NCBI RefSeq assembly: GCF_004005855.1
Contig: NZ_SACL01000001.1
Location: forward strand, 930,001 to 994,000
Source of the DNA: Rhodovarius crocodyli
GTDB lineage: Bacteria; Pseudomonadota; Alphaproteobacteria; Acetobacterales; Acetobacteraceae
Direction: 5' to 3'
DNA: 64,000 nt
Numbering within the stretch: position 1 is the first letter of the stretch; every line of letters begins with the position of its first letter. A model generated the notes under the pieces. It ran no database searches and was not told where the DNA came from. It saw nothing but the letters and a program-made list of their open reading frames with translations. This document shows positions 16,502 through 25,340 of this stretch, in pieces. A program made the translations under genes and the position numbers.

Positions 16502-17111
16502 AAAAGGCGAGTTTTCCCTGCTGGAGAATGGCGGCGGAGGTACAGAGGTCACGGAGGATGCCGGCGGAGTGCGTCACCAGGATCATGGTGCTGCGGTCTC
16601 GCCGTTCCTCCATCGCGTTGCGGAAGCGGGACTGGAAACGGGCGTCACCCGCGGCGATCGCCTCATCGACCAGGTAGCAGTCGAAGTCGATGGCCATGGA
16701 CATGGCGAAGGCCAGGCGCCCGCGCATACCCGAGGAATAGGTATTCACCGGCTTGTACATGTGGCTGCCCAGCTCGGCGAAGGCCTCGACCTCCTGTTCC
16801 ATCTCATAGGGGTCGCGGCCATAGATGCGGGCGACGAAGCGCGCATTGTCCGCCCCGGTGATGGAGCCATGGATGGCGCCGGTGAACCCCAGCGGCCAGG
16901 AGATGCGGAAATCCGGATCATGGCGGAAGCTGCCGCTCTTGGGCTGAAGTCGGCCGCCCAGCACCTTGATCAGGGTGGATTTGCCGGCGCCGTTCCGCCC
17001 CAGGATGCCCACGGCGTCGCCCCGCCAGAAGGTGGCGTTGACCCCGCGCAGGACCATGTGCTCCCGCCCATGCACCTTGTACCCGGCCCAGACATCGCGC
17101 AGCTCCATCAT
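16458..17111 (-). CDS. kpsT: Capsule polysaccharide ABC transporter ATPase, KpsT type
   Basis: A 217-residue ABC ATPase that powers export of lipid-linked capsular polysaccharide with KpsM. Walker A is GRNGAGKST (about residue 38), the signature is YSSGMRGRLAFAMSM, and Walker B is CYLVDEAIAAGD, in which the usual glutamate-rich box is the KpsT-like DEAIAAGD. The short length without a C-terminal carbohydrate-binding domain fits KpsT rather than O-antigen Wzt. The ATG doublet at 17111/17108 leaves the start uncertain by one codon. It begins 13 bp after kpsM and runs into kpsE. Confidence 0.94.
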   Translation of the reverse strand: MMELRDVWAGYKVHGREHMVLRGVNATFWRGDAVGILGRNGAGKSTLIKVLGGRLQPKSGSFRHDPDFRISWPLGFTGAIHGSITGADNARFVARIYGRDPYEMEQEVEAFAELGSHMYKPVNTYSSGMRGRLAFAMSMAIDFDCYLVDEAIAAGDARFQSRFRNAMEERRDRSTMILVTHSAGILRDLCTSAAILQQGKLAFYEDLDEAISIYERL

Positions 17112-17124
17112 CGGCGTCTGTCGC

Positions 17125-17955
17125 TCAGACGTCGGCCAAGTAGGGGTATTTGTTGCCTGCGGCGCGCAGGCAGAACAGCCCGAAGAAGTTCGCGGCGATG
17201 ACCGAGCTCACCATGAAGGTCATGTCGTAGTGATAGGGCACCATCGGGCCGAAATGCCCTTCGCGGATATATTCGAACATGTTCATCGTCGGGTTCAGCA
17301 TCATGATGGCCTGCATGTCGGACGGGAACCACCAGATCATGCTGAAGGCGCCGACGAGCGGGATCATCAGATAGGTCATCGGGTGGGTCACGCGGTCCAC
17401 TTCCTCCGTGCCGATCACCGTCGCGGCCGTGATCGCCATGGAGACGCCGTGGCAGAACAGGCCGATCAGCAGCACACCCAGGGAAACCTGCGCGGGATTG
17501 TCCGGGAAGGTGCCGGTGAAGACGCCCACCAGATACAGCAGGAAGTTCTGCACGAACAGAACCGACAGGATTTCCAGCGCGTTGCGGGCGATGATCACGT
17601 CCAGGTAGGTGACCTGCTTGTGGAAGAACAGGGGCGCATTGCCCAACAGCGCGCTGCCCGAGCGGTTGATGATGCCGCGGAACAGGTAATAGGGGACGTA
17701 GCCCGTCAGGTAGAAGCTCGGGATGTCCATGTCGCCCGGCAGGTGATGGCCGAGCACCGTGTGCAGGCCGGCGATGCAGGCGGCGAGCAGCATCGGCTCG
17801 AAGAACATCCAGACATAGCCGCCGTGATGGCGCCCGAACCGGGTATGCAGTTCGCGGAGCAGCAGGGCGCCGATGACGCGCAGCTGCAGCTGGAGCGCGG
17901 CGTGGAAGCGCCGCAGGCCGGATGGCGCGGCGATGGGGCGCTCACCCGCCTGCAT
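17125..17955 (-). CDS. kpsM: Capsule polysaccharide ABC transporter permease, KpsM type
   Basis: A 276-residue ABC-2 type permease with about six membrane helices. The N-terminal cytoplasmic ALLLRELHTRFGRHHGGYVWMFFEP motif region is characteristic of KpsM/CtrC/BexB proteins. With KpsT it moves the complete, lipid-linked polysaccharide across the inner membrane. The C-terminus ends in hydrophilic AAGNKYPYLADV. It starts 2 bp after the upstream lipoprotein gene, so these are one transcript. No genes for making repeat units are in the window; they must lie elsewhere. Confidence 0.93.
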   Translation of the reverse strand: MQAGERPIAAPSGLRRFHAALQLQLRVIGALLLRELHTRFGRHHGGYVWMFFEPMLLAACIAGLHTVLGHHLPGDMDIPSFYLTGYVPYYLFRGIINRSGSALLGNAPLFFHKQVTYLDVIIARNALEILSVLFVQNFLLYLVGVFTGTFPDNPAQVSLGVLLIGLFCHGVSMAITAATVIGTEEVDRVTHPMTYLMIPLVGAFSMIWWFPSDMQAIMMLNPTMNMFEYIREGHFGPMVPYHYDMTFMVSSVIAANFFGLFCLRAAGNKYPYLADV

Positions 17956-17957
17956 GG

Positions 17958-18350
17958 TCAGATACCGCCGCCGCGCAGCAGCGGCGGCGTCAGGTGCGAG
18001 CCCTCGGGGCCCGCGCAGACCAGTTGCGTGCGCTCCTGCAGGCCGGAACCCAGGATCACCTCACGGCAGTTGCGACCGGAGGCGGCGGCGTATTGACGCT
18101 GCACGCGCGCCCGGACGGATGTGCCGTCGGCCAGGGTGACCATGCTCTCGGTGCCCGGGGTCGCGGCCAGCGCGAAGACGGCCAGCGGGTCGGTCGGCGG
18201 GGCGGGGGTGGCGATGGGGGCACCCAGGGGCGCGGGCACCGCCGCGGAGGTCAAGCCGGCGCCCACGCTGCTGAGGGTGTCGCAGCCGATCAGGGGCAGC
18301 ACGGCCAGCAGCAGAAAGCCGCGCGAAAGGCCAGTTCCGGTTCGCACCAT
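17958..18350 (-). CDS. Small lipoprotein at the head of the capsule export operon
   Basis: The ATG at 18350 gives a 130-residue protein whose first 23 residues form a lipoprotein signal (FLLLAVLPLIGC, lipobox LIGC). A Pro/Ala-rich linker (PAPLGAPIATPAPPTDP) is followed by a small C-terminal domain with two cysteines (GRNCREVI ... LVCAGPEG). The tail resembles the short C-terminal modules of 17-kDa surface-antigen-like lipoproteins, but I do not recognise a named family. It is the first gene of the kpsM-T-E-D run, so a role in assembling or tuning the exporter is a reasonable inference. A longer upstream frame exists but lacks signal-peptide character. Confidence 0.7.
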   Translation of the reverse strand: MVRTGTGLSRGFLLLAVLPLIGCDTLSSVGAGLTSAAVPAPLGAPIATPAPPTDPLAVFALAATPGTESMVTLADGTSVRARVQRQYAAASGRNCREVILGSGLQERTQLVCAGPEGSHLTPPLLRGGGI

Positions 18351-18450
18351 TCCGTAACACCTCATGTAACAGGGCGGCGATACAGCCCCGGGTTGCGCTG
18401 ACACGCAAATGCAGGTTGGCCATCGCCGCCGCGCCCTTATACAGGAAGCC

Positions 18451-19911
18451 GTGGAAAAGCACGACATATTGCACCGCCCACAAATTGGTGTGCCGGCGGC
18501 ACTGCTGCGGCGCTGGCCACATCTGCCGGGCTTTCTGCCCGACTATGCCGTGGTGCCGGGGGCCGGGCCGGGCCTGGTCGCGGGCGAGATCCTCGAGGAG
18601 CCCTGGACCGCCCCCGCCTTCGCCGGGGCGCAGCGGCCGGTGGCCCTCGTTTTTCCGGGCCTTCCCCGCACGGAAGCCACCCCCGACCCCGATCTGCTGG
18701 CCGCCATGCTGGGCTGCGACCCCGCGCCCCTGGCCGCCGCGCTGCCCTATACCCGCTTCGCCTGCCCCTTTACCGGCCGCCCCCTGGCGGCGGAGGAGGC
18801 GGTGGCCATCCTGGCGCTGTGGCGCGGCCGGGCGGCGGAAAACCATCGTGTGAAATTCCTGCTGCACATGCAGAAGTGGAAGCGGCGCGACATCGGCCAT
18901 GTGTTCGGCACCGGCGCCGGGCACCCGCCCTTCGCCGAAACTCCCGCCGAGGCGATGCGCCCGGGCGCCGTGGTCGCCGCCTGGGCCGCGCGCGTAACGG
19001 CGCAGGATGAGGCCCTGGCCGCCCGTCAGGGCACCGAGATCTGGCGGGTGGAGGACGGGTTCCTGCGCTCGGTGGGGCTCGGGGTGAATTTCGCCCCCGC
19101 TGCCTCGCTGGCGGTGGACCCGTTGGGCATTCATTACGATCCGTCCCGGCCATCCCTGCTGGAGACGATCCTGGCGCAGACCGACTTCACACCCGGCCTG
19201 CAGGCCCGCGCGGCGGCGCTGCGGGGGGCGATCGCGGCCCGCAACATCACCAAATACAATGTCGCGGGCCAGGCCGTGCCCCTGCCCCCCAGCCCCGGGC
19301 GCGCCCGGCTGCTGGTGGTGGGGCAGGTGGAGGATGATGCCTCCATCCGGCTGGGCGCGGCCGAGATACGCACCAACCTCGGCCTGCTGGCCGCCGTGCG
19401 CGCGGCCAACCCCGACGCGTTCATCGCCTTCAAGCCGCACCCGGATGTCGAGACCGGCTATCGCCGCGGCTACGTCCCTGACCGTGCGGCGCTGCGATAC
19501 GCCGACACCGTGACACGCGCCCCCATCGGCGGCCTGTTCGGCCAGGTGCAGGCGCTGCATTCCATCACCAGCCTGGCGGGGTTCGAGGCGCTGCTGCGCG
19601 GGCTTTCCGTCACCTGCTGGGGCCGGCCCTTTTATGCCGGCTGGGGGCTGACGACGGACATGGCGCCGCCCCCGCGACGGGGCCGCGCGCTGAGCCTGGA
19701 CGCGCTGGTGGCCGGCTGCCTCATCCTGTACCCGCGCTATCATGATCCGGTGACGCAACTGCCCTGCACGCCCGAGATCGTGCTGGCGCGCCTGGCTGAT
19801 CCCGCCGCCTGGCCCGCCCTGCCGGCCGGCAGGCGGGCGTATCTGCTGTGGTGGAAGTTCCAGGGCCGCCTGCTGAAGCTGGCGCGGCAGACGGGGGTGT
19901 GGCGGCGATGA
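18451..19911 (+). CDS. KpsC-like capsule glycosyltransferase, single module
   Basis: The protein (486 aa from GTG 18451, preceded by AGGA; an ATG at 18409 is the alternative) matches the C-terminal half of KpsC, a retaining beta-Kdo transferase that builds the poly-Kdo linker on the lipid anchor. Diagnostic blocks are VEDGFLRSVGLG, GIHYDPSRPS, the GQVEDDASIRLG segment, AFIAFKPHPDVETGYRRG and SLAGFEALLRGLSVTCWG followed by PFYAGWGLT. E. coli KpsC has two such modules; here there is one plus a divergent N-terminal ~130 residues. No KpsS gene is adjacent. It is divergent from the export operon and its stop overlaps the SDR start. Confidence 0.85.
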   Translation: MEKHDILHRPQIGVPAALLRRWPHLPGFLPDYAVVPGAGPGLVAGEILEEPWTAPAFAGAQRPVALVFPGLPRTEATPDPDLLAAMLGCDPAPLAAALPYTRFACPFTGRPLAAEEAVAILALWRGRAAENHRVKFLLHMQKWKRRDIGHVFGTGAGHPPFAETPAEAMRPGAVVAAWAARVTAQDEALAARQGTEIWRVEDGFLRSVGLGVNFAPAASLAVDPLGIHYDPSRPSLLETILAQTDFTPGLQARAAALRGAIAARNITKYNVAGQAVPLPPSPGRARLLVVGQVEDDASIRLGAAEIRTNLGLLAAVRAANPDAFIAFKPHPDVETGYRRGYVPDRAALRYADTVTRAPIGGLFGQVQALHSITSLAGFEALLRGLSVTCWGRPFYAGWGLTTDMAPPPRRGRALSLDALVAGCLILYPRYHDPVTQLPCTPEIVLARLADPAAWPALPAGRRAYLLWWKFQGRLLKLARQTGVWRR

Positions 19912-20678
19912 GCTCCATCGTGATCAGCGGTGCCTCTCGGGGGCTGGGGGCGGAGCTGGCGCGCGGCTGGGCCGGGCCAGGCGTGGCGCTGCACCTGATC
20001 GGGCGGGATGCCGTGGCGCTTGAAGGGGTGGCGGCGGACTGCCGCGCGCGCGGCGCCCTGGTGCACACCGCCCTGCTGGATGTGCGCGACGCCCCTGCCC
20101 TGTCGGCGCAGGTGCTGGCCTGGGACAATGCCTCGCCCTTCACACTGGTGGTCGCCAATGCCGGCGTGACCGGCGGCACCCGCCCGGACGGGTCGATGGA
20201 GGGCCATGACAGCACCCTGCGCGTGCTGGGCGTGAACCTGACCGGGGCGGTGAACCTGGTGGAGCCGCTGTTGCCTCGGCTGGTGGCGCGGGGCGCCGGG
20301 CGGCTGGTGCTGGTGTGCTCGGTCGCGGCATTCCGGGGCCTGCCGGACAGCCCGGCCTATTCCGCCAGCAAGGCCGGGCTCTGGGCCTATGGCGAGGCGC
20401 TGCGGGCGCTGCTGGCCCTGCGCGGCGTGGGGGTGACGATGGTGGCCCCGGGCTTCTTCCGCAGCGAGATGAGCGCGCGGTTCAAGGGCGGCCACCCGTT
20501 CGAGTATTCGGTGGAAGCGGCGGGGGCGAAGATCCGCCGCGCGGTGGCGCGCGGGGCGGGGCGCTGCGTGTTTCCCTGGGGGTTCGGGATGATGCTGCGG
20601 CTGCTGGAGCTGATGCCGGCGCCGGTGGCGGATAAGTTGACGAGGTTGTTCAGGTTCAGGGTTGATATCCAGCCCTGA
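19908..20678 (+). CDS. Short-chain dehydrogenase/reductase
   Basis: A 256-residue classical SDR. The NAD(P)-binding motif is SGASRGLG near the N-terminus, ANAG stabilises the sheet, and the catalytic Ser-Tyr-Lys set is CSVAAF...YSASK (Tyr about residue 150). The ATG overlaps the stop of the KpsC-like gene (ATGA), so the two are coupled. The C-terminus (FPWGFGMMLRLLELMP) is hydrophobic and could touch the membrane, as in some lipid- or polyketide-modifying SDRs. The pairing suggests a step in capsule or its lipid anchor, but substrate and cofactor preference are not evident. Confidence 0.88.
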   Translation: MSSIVISGASRGLGAELARGWAGPGVALHLIGRDAVALEGVAADCRARGALVHTALLDVRDAPALSAQVLAWDNASPFTLVVANAGVTGGTRPDGSMEGHDSTLRVLGVNLTGAVNLVEPLLPRLVARGAGRLVLVCSVAAFRGLPDSPAYSASKAGLWAYGEALRALLALRGVGVTMVAPGFFRSEMSARFKGGHPFEYSVEAAGAKIRRAVARGAGRCVFPWGFGMMLRLLELMPAPVADKLTRLFRFRVDIQP

Positions 20679-20680
20679 GG

Positions 20681-21049
20681 CTACAGCGCATAGCCGGCGA
20701 TGATGCGCGAGATCTCGGCCAGGTTGGTCTCGCCGGTGAACTCCAGCCTCACCGCGCCGAGACCGGAGAAATACATCTCAAGCTCGGAGTCCAGATCGAA
20801 GGTTCCCGCGGTTTCGACCGAAAAAACGACGATCTTGCTGTATGGCAGGGAAGTATAGTCGATCTTACGGCCGGTGATACCCTGCACATTGACCACGATG
20901 ATGCGCTTGTTGGTAAATACGACGCCATCGCGCATCGCCTTGAACGAGCTGATGACCTGCTCTCCATTGATAAGCAGATCGGTTACTCGCTTGGCGTAGT
21001 CATCGTTCTTCTTGAGCTTGAAGACCGATCCGTTCTTGAAATCAATCAT
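20681..21049 (-). CDS. Bacterial PH-domain protein
   Basis: The 122-residue soluble protein reads as a bacterial pleckstrin-homology domain (bPH_1, PF08000-like): KNDDYAKRVTDLLINGEQVI, then FTNKRIIVVNVQGITGRKIDY and LPYSKIVVFSVE. The pattern of an acidic start, the 'TNKRIIxxd.qGitGrki' core and a beta-rich finish is characteristic. Function is unknown; bPH domains form oligomeric rings. Codon use is visibly poorer in G/C-ending codons than in the flanking genes (for example AAA, GAT, ATA), suggesting acquisition. It stands alone, ending 2 bp from the convergent SDR and lying upstream of nothing on its strand. Confidence 0.82.
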   Translation of the reverse strand: MIDFKNGSVFKLKKNDDYAKRVTDLLINGEQVISSFKAMRDGVVFTNKRIIVVNVQGITGRKIDYTSLPYSKIVVFSVETAGTFDLDSELEMYFSGLGAVRLEFTGETNLAEISRIIAGYAL

Positions 21050-21072
21050 GGCGTCCCCTGGGTGACGGCGCT

Positions 21073-22254
21073 TCAGGCCGACGGAATCAGCTTCACCTTC
21101 CGCCCGTCCACGCCCAGCGCCAGCTTCCCGCCCTTCAGCGCCAGCGCGGCCTCACCGAACACCGTCCGCCGCCAGCCGGACAGCGCGGGGATATCCGGGT
21201 TTTCCTCGGTCGCCAGCCGGTCCAGGTCCTCGGAATTGGCCAGCAGCTTGGGGGCCACCTGGGCTTCCTCGCTTTTCGCGGCCAGCAGCACCTTCAGCAG
21301 CGCCACCAGCGCGGGGGATGCGCCCGGGCCACGCCGTTCTTCCTTCGGCACGGGCAGCGCGTCCTCGGGCAGCTTCTTCGCCTCGGCGATGGCGGCCAGC
21401 AGGCTGGCACCGGACTTGCCCTTGGCGAAACCTTCCGAGATGCCGCGCGCGCGGGCCAGCTCGGCCACATTGCCGGGGGTGGTGGCGGCGATCTCCAGCA
21501 GCGTCTCATCCTTCACCAGGCGCTGACGCGGAATGTTCACGCGCTGGGCCTCGCGCTCACGCCAGGCGGCGATGGCCTGCAGGATGCCCAGGAACTTGCG
21601 GTTGGTGGTGCGGGGGCGCAGGCGCTCCCACGCGCTGTCGGGGGCGGTGACATAGCCCGAGGGGTCCATCAGCGCGTCCATCTCGTCGGCCACCCATTCC
21701 AGGCGGTTCTCGCGCTTCAGCTGGGCGACCAGCCGTTCATAGATGACGCGCAGATGCGTCACGTCGGCGGCGGCGTAGTTGACCTGGGCGGGCGAGAGCG
21801 GCCGCGCCGACCAGTCGCTGAAGCGGTGCGCCTTGTCGATCTGCGCATTGGCCAGGCCGCGCGCCAGGCTGTCATAGCTCGCCTGGTCGCCATAGCCCGC
21901 GACCATCGCGGCCACCTGGGTGTCGAACATGGGGGTGGGCACGGCGCCAAAGCGCAGCAGGAAGATCTCCACATCCTGCCGCGCGGCGTGGAACACCTTC
22001 ATCACGGCGGGGTTGGCCAGCAGATGGCCCAGCGGCTGCAGATCCAGCCCCTCGGCCTGGGTGTCCACCACCGCGATATCGTTGGCGCCGCCCAGCTGGA
22101 CCACGCAGAGTTCGGGCCAGTAGGTCCGTTCCCGCATGAACTCCGTATCCACCGTCACGAAGGGTTCCTTCGCGAGCCTGTCGCACAGCTCCGCCAGCTC
22201 CATGCTGGTGGTGATGAACTGGGTGGGCGGGAATTCGGGGCGGCGAGGCTGCAT
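21073..22254 (-). CDS. rnd: Ribonuclease D
   Basis: A 393-residue 3'-5' exoribonuclease for tRNA and stable RNA maturation. The DEDD exonuclease domain shows [10 protein letters not shown] (Asp and Glu ligands), [11 protein letters not shown] and YAAADVTHL (Tyr and last Asp). An HRDC domain follows from about residue 210 and a second helical region finishes the protein. The ATG at 22254 ([12 protein letters not shown]) has GGGAAAA upstream; the frame runs further up but the extra residues do not look conserved. It is divergent from aspS with 110 bp between the starts. Confidence 0.93.
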   Translation of the reverse strand: MQPRRPEFPPTQFITTSMELAELCDRLAKEPFVTVDTEFMRERTYWPELCVVQLGGANDIAVVDTQAEGLDLQPLGHLLANPAVMKVFHAARQDVEIFLLRFGAVPTPMFDTQVAAMVAGYGDQASYDSLARGLANAQIDKAHRFSDWSARPLSPAQVNYAAADVTHLRVIYERLVAQLKRENRLEWVADEMDALMDPSGYVTAPDSAWERLRPRTTNRKFLGILQAIAAWREREAQRVNIPRQRLVKDETLLEIAATTPGNVAELARARGISEGFAKGKSGASLLAAIAEAKKLPEDALPVPKEERRGPGASPALVALLKVLLAAKSEEAQVAPKLLANSEDLDRLATEENPDIPALSGWRRTVFGEAALALKGGKLALGVDGRKVKLIPSA

Positions 22255-22307
22255 GTTTTCCCGATTGGACCGAAGACGGGCGTGTTGCAAGACGTCACCG
22301 GGTTGAC

Positions 22308-22330
22308 AGAGGCGGCTCTCTGCCGCCTCT
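22308..22330 (+). promoter_or_regulatory. Stem-loop in the aspS leader
   Basis: AGAGGCGGC (22308-22316) pairs perfectly with GCCGCCTCT (22322-22330) around TCTCT. It directly overlaps the end of a TTGACA (22303-22308) that could be a -35 box, and lies 34 bp before the aspS ATG. No T-run follows, so it is not a standard terminator. It may act in the leader or be an operator for the divergent rnd/aspS pair. Confidence 0.35.
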
Positions 22331-22364
22331 AGGGCGCCTTCCGAGCAGTTCAGGGCCATCTCTT

Positions 22365-24152
22365 ATGCACGCCTATCGCACCCATACCTGTGGCGCCCTC
22401 CGCGCCGAGCAGGCCGGCAGCACCGTCCGCCTCTCCGGCTGGGTGCACCGCAAGCGTGACCACGGCGGCGTGCTGTTCATCGACCTGCGCGATCATTACG
22501 GCCTGACCCAGTGCGTGATCGCCAGCGGCTCTCCAGTGTTCGCGGCCGCCGAGGCGCTGCGCGTCGAGAGCGTGATCACCGTGACCGGCGAAGTGGTGCT
22601 GCGCGACGCGGGGCTGGTGAACGACAAGCTGCCCACCGGCGCCATCGAGCTGCGGGTGAAGGAGCTGGTGCTGCAATCCGCCGCCGACGTGCTGCCGTTC
22701 CAGGTGGCGCAGGAGCAGGAGGCGCCGGAAGACATGCGCCTGCGCTACCGCTTCCTGGACCTGCGGCGTGAGCGCCTGCAGCGGAACATGATCCTGCGCG
22801 CGCAGATCATCGACAGCATCCGCCGCCGCATGATCGCGACCCAGTTCAACGAGTTCCAGACGCCGATCCTGACGGTCAGCAGCCCCGAGGGCGCACGCGA
22901 CTTCCTGGTGCCGGCCCGCCTGCACCCGGGCAAGTTCTACGCCCTGCCGCAGGCCCCGCAGCAGTACAAGCAGCTGACCATGGTCGCGGGCTTCGACCGC
23001 TATTTCCAGATCGCCCCCTGCTTCCGCGACGAGGCCGGCCGCGCCGACCGCACGCTGATGTTCTATCAGCTGGACGTGGAGATGAGCTTCGTCACCCAGG
23101 AAGACGTCTTCACCACCATGGAACCCGTCATCCGCGGCGTGTTCGAGGAATTCGCCGAGGGCCGCCAGGTGGACGGGTCCGACGGCACCTCCTGGATCCG
23201 CATTCCCTATGCCGAGGCGCAGCTGAAATACGGCTCCGACAAGCCGGACCTGCGCAACCCGCTGGTGATCAGCGACGTGACCGAGCAGTTCAAGGGCTCG
23301 GGCTTCGGCCTGTTCGCCAAGATCGCGGCGAATGGCGGCGTGGTGCGTGCCATCCCCGCGCCGGGTGCGGGCGGCAACCCGCGCAGCTTCTTCGACAAGC
23401 TGAACGAATGGGCGCGCGAGAGCGGCGCCGGCGGCCTGGGCTACATCACGTTTGACGCCGAAGGCCCGAAGGGCCCGATCGCGAAGAACCTGGAAGCCGA
23501 CCGCGCCGAGGCGATCCGCCAGATCTGCGGGCTGAAGGCCGGTGACGCCGTGTTCTTCGCCGCCGGCAAGGAAGCCGACGCCGCCAAATTCGCCGGCCAG
23601 ACGCGCCTGCGCCTGGGCAATGAGCTGGGCCTGGTCGAGAAGAACGTGTTCCGCTTCTGCTGGATCACCGATTTCCCGTTCTATGAGCTGAACGAGGAAA
23701 ACGGCCAGGTGGACTTCAGCCACAACCCGTTCTCGATGCCGCAGGGCGAGATGGAGGCTTTGGAAACCAAGGACCCGCTGACCATCGGCGCCTATCAGTA
23801 CGACGTGGTGTGCAACGGCTACGAAATGGCCTCCGGCGCCATCCGCAACCACAAGGCGGAGATCATGGTGAAGGCCTTCGGCATCGCGGGCTACCCGCCT
23901 GAGACGGTCGAGGAGCGCTTCGGCGGCATGCTCAACGCCTTCCGCTACGGCGCCCCGCCGCACGGTGGCATGGCCGCCGGCATCGACCGCATCGTGATGC
24001 TGCTGGCCGATGAGCCGAACCTGCGCGAAGTGAACCTGTTCCCGATGAACCAGCAGGGCGAGGAGCTGATGATGGGCTCGCCGTCCGAGGTGGAGCCGAT
24101 CCGGCTGAAGGAACTGTCGATCGAAGTGAAGATGCCGCCGGCGAAGAAGTAG
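22365..24152 (+). CDS. aspS: Aspartyl-tRNA synthetase
   Basis: The 595-residue class II synthetase charges tRNA-Asp. An OB-fold anticodon-binding domain occupies about residues 1-110 ([23 protein letters not shown]), motif 2 is [12 protein letters not shown], the bacterial GAD insertion covers about 290-420, and motif 3 is [21 protein letters not shown]. Whether it also charges tRNA-Asn (non-discriminating form) depends on whether the genome has asnS or gatCAB, which is outside the window. The gene is monocistronic and ends at a multi-hairpin element. Confidence 0.97.
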   Translation: MHAYRTHTCGALRAEQAGSTVRLSGWVHRKRDHGGVLFIDLRDHYGLTQCVIASGSPVFAAAEALRVESVITVTGEVVLRDAGLVNDKLPTGAIELRVKELVLQSAADVLPFQVAQEQEAPEDMRLRYRFLDLRRERLQRNMILRAQIIDSIRRRMIATQFNEFQTPILTVSSPEGARDFLVPARLHPGKFYALPQAPQQYKQLTMVAGFDRYFQIAPCFRDEAGRADRTLMFYQLDVEMSFVTQEDVFTTMEPVIRGVFEEFAEGRQVDGSDGTSWIRIPYAEAQLKYGSDKPDLRNPLVISDVTEQFKGSGFGLFAKIAANGGVVRAIPAPGAGGNPRSFFDKLNEWARESGAGGLGYITFDAEGPKGPIAKNLEADRAEAIRQICGLKAGDAVFFAAGKEADAAKFAGQTRLRLGNELGLVEKNVFRFCWITDFPFYELNEENGQVDFSHNPFSMPQGEMEALETKDPLTIGAYQYDVVCNGYEMASGAIRNHKAEIMVKAFGIAGYPPETVEERFGGMLNAFRYGAPPHGGMAAGIDRIVMLLADEPNLREVNLFPMNQQGEELMMGSPSEVEPIRLKELSIEVKMPPAKK

Positions 24153-24159
24153 GCGCTGC

Positions 24160-24358
24160 GGGGGCCTTGCCCCCGGAGCCCCCGCGCAGGGGCGCTGCCC
24201 CTGCACCCCGCCAGGAGATAATATCTCCTGGACCTGATAGGAGTTTGGCGCCTTCGCTGGATAAGCGGGGCGCCTTTTTTATTATTAAAATCAATCGGAA
24301 AAATCTTGGCAGGGTTGGGTGCCAAGTGCCTGGGGTCCAGGGGGCAGCGCCCCCTGGT
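24160..24358. repeat. GC-rich multi-hairpin element, type B copy 2 (convergent junction)
   Basis: This copy lies between aspS and the convergent Bug receptor gene. It repeats the part order of 681-933: GGGGGCCTTGCCCCC, then CAGGGGCGCTGCCCCTG (the outer pair is C-G here and G-C in the other copy), CCAGGAGATAATATCTCCTGG, a GTTTGGCGCC stem with T-run, a conserved AAAATCAATC, a GCCAAG block, and a closing CCAGGGGG/CCCCCTGG hairpin at 24338-24358. Confidence 0.78.
24247..24280 (+). terminator. Intrinsic terminator after aspS
   Basis: GGCGCC (24247-24252) pairs with GGCGCC (24269-24274), with CGCT/AGCG pairing inside the loop, followed by six T residues (24275-24280). This sits at the same place in the element as the terminator at 768-804. 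Confidence 0.75.
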
Positions 24359-24362
24359 CTGC

Positions 24363-25340
24363 CTACTCCGGCTTCACCCCTGACACCCTCACCGTCTCCG
24401 CCCACAGCGCATACAGCCGCGCGACCATGTCCTTGAACGGTTCCCCGCTCATCGGCTTGGCCTCGAAGCCCATGCCCGCCATGCGTTCCGCCAGCGCGGC
24501 GTCCGACATGGTGGCCTCCAGCGCCTGGGCGATCTTTGCCGTCACGGCAGGCGCCATGCCCGGCGGGCCGGCCACGCCGTACCAGCTATCCACCGCCAGC
24601 CTCGGAAAGCCCTGCTCGGCGAAGGTCGGCACGTCCGGGAACGCCGCCACGCGCGTGGCACTCGACACACCCAGCGGCCGCAGGGCGCCGCTGCGGATAT
24701 GCGGGGTGGCACTCGGCAGGCTGTCGCCCATGGCGGGCACCTCATTGGCCAGCACCGCCGTCAGCGCGGGGCCGGAGCCGCGGTAGGAGACATGGACGAT
24801 GTCGATCCCTGCCTCGATCTTCAGCAGCTCCACGAACATGTGCGGGGAGGAGCCGCTGCCGCTGGTGGCGTAGTTGATCTGCCCGGGGCGGCGTTTCGCC
24901 TCGGCGATGAAGCCCGCCAGGTCTCGCGCCGGGAAGGACGGGTTGATCAGCAGCGTGCCCCAGTACAGCCCCGCCAGGCCGATATGGGTGAAGCCCGCCA
25001 CGGGGTCGTATGGGGCGGCCTGCGGCGCCAGCGCCGGAAGGATGCCCTGCGAGGATCCGTTGGTCAGCAGCAGCGTGTAGCCATCCGGCGTGCCGCGCGA
25101 CACGGCGGCCGAGGCCAGCCCGCCCTGCGCGCCCGCGCGGTTCTCCACGATCACGCTCTGGCCCAGATGCTGCTGCAGCCCGGCCGCGACCAGTCGGCCC
25201 ACCACGTCGGTGGACCCGCCGGGCGGGAAGGGCACCACCAGCCGGATGGGGCGGTTCGGAAAGCCATCCTGCGCCAGGGCAGGCGTGGCCAAAGGGGCAA
25301 CCAGCGGCGCCAGCAGCACCGCGCGGCGGGTGGCCCTCAT
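24363..25340 (-). CDS. Bug/TctC family periplasmic receptor
   Basis: A 325-residue exported solute receptor. The N-terminus MRATRRAVLLAPLVAPLATPALA is a signal peptide, with an Arg pair; the mature protein starts QDGFPNRPIRLVVPFPPGGSTD. Typical Bug features are ENRAGAQGG, the TDVVGR block after the first loop, and FPDVPTFAEQGFP. It binds a carboxylate or amide-type ligand for an unlinked tripartite tricarboxylate transporter; no TctAB is nearby. Its ATG overlaps the stop of the cysteine hydrolase gene, so the ligand is probably the substrate or product of that enzyme. Confidence 0.92.
   Translation of the reverse strand: MRATRRAVLLAPLVAPLATPALAQDGFPNRPIRLVVPFPPGGSTDVVGRLVAAGLQQHLGQSVIVENRAGAQGGLASAAVSRGTPDGYTLLLTNGSSQGILPALAPQAAPYDPVAGFTHIGLAGLYWGTLLINPSFPARDLAGFIAEAKRRPGQINYATSGSGSSPHMFVELLKIEAGIDIVHVSYRGSGPALTAVLANEVPAMGDSLPSATPHIRSGALRPLGVSSATRVAAFPDVPTFAEQGFPRLAVDSWYGVAGPPGMAPAVTAKIAQALEATMSDAALAERMAGMGFEAKPMSGEPFKDMVARLYALWAETVRVSGVKPE

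Noticed and set aside
22350-24206. 618-codon frame opposite aspS
   Set aside because: Composition is that of an antisense shadow; aspS is complete on the other strand.
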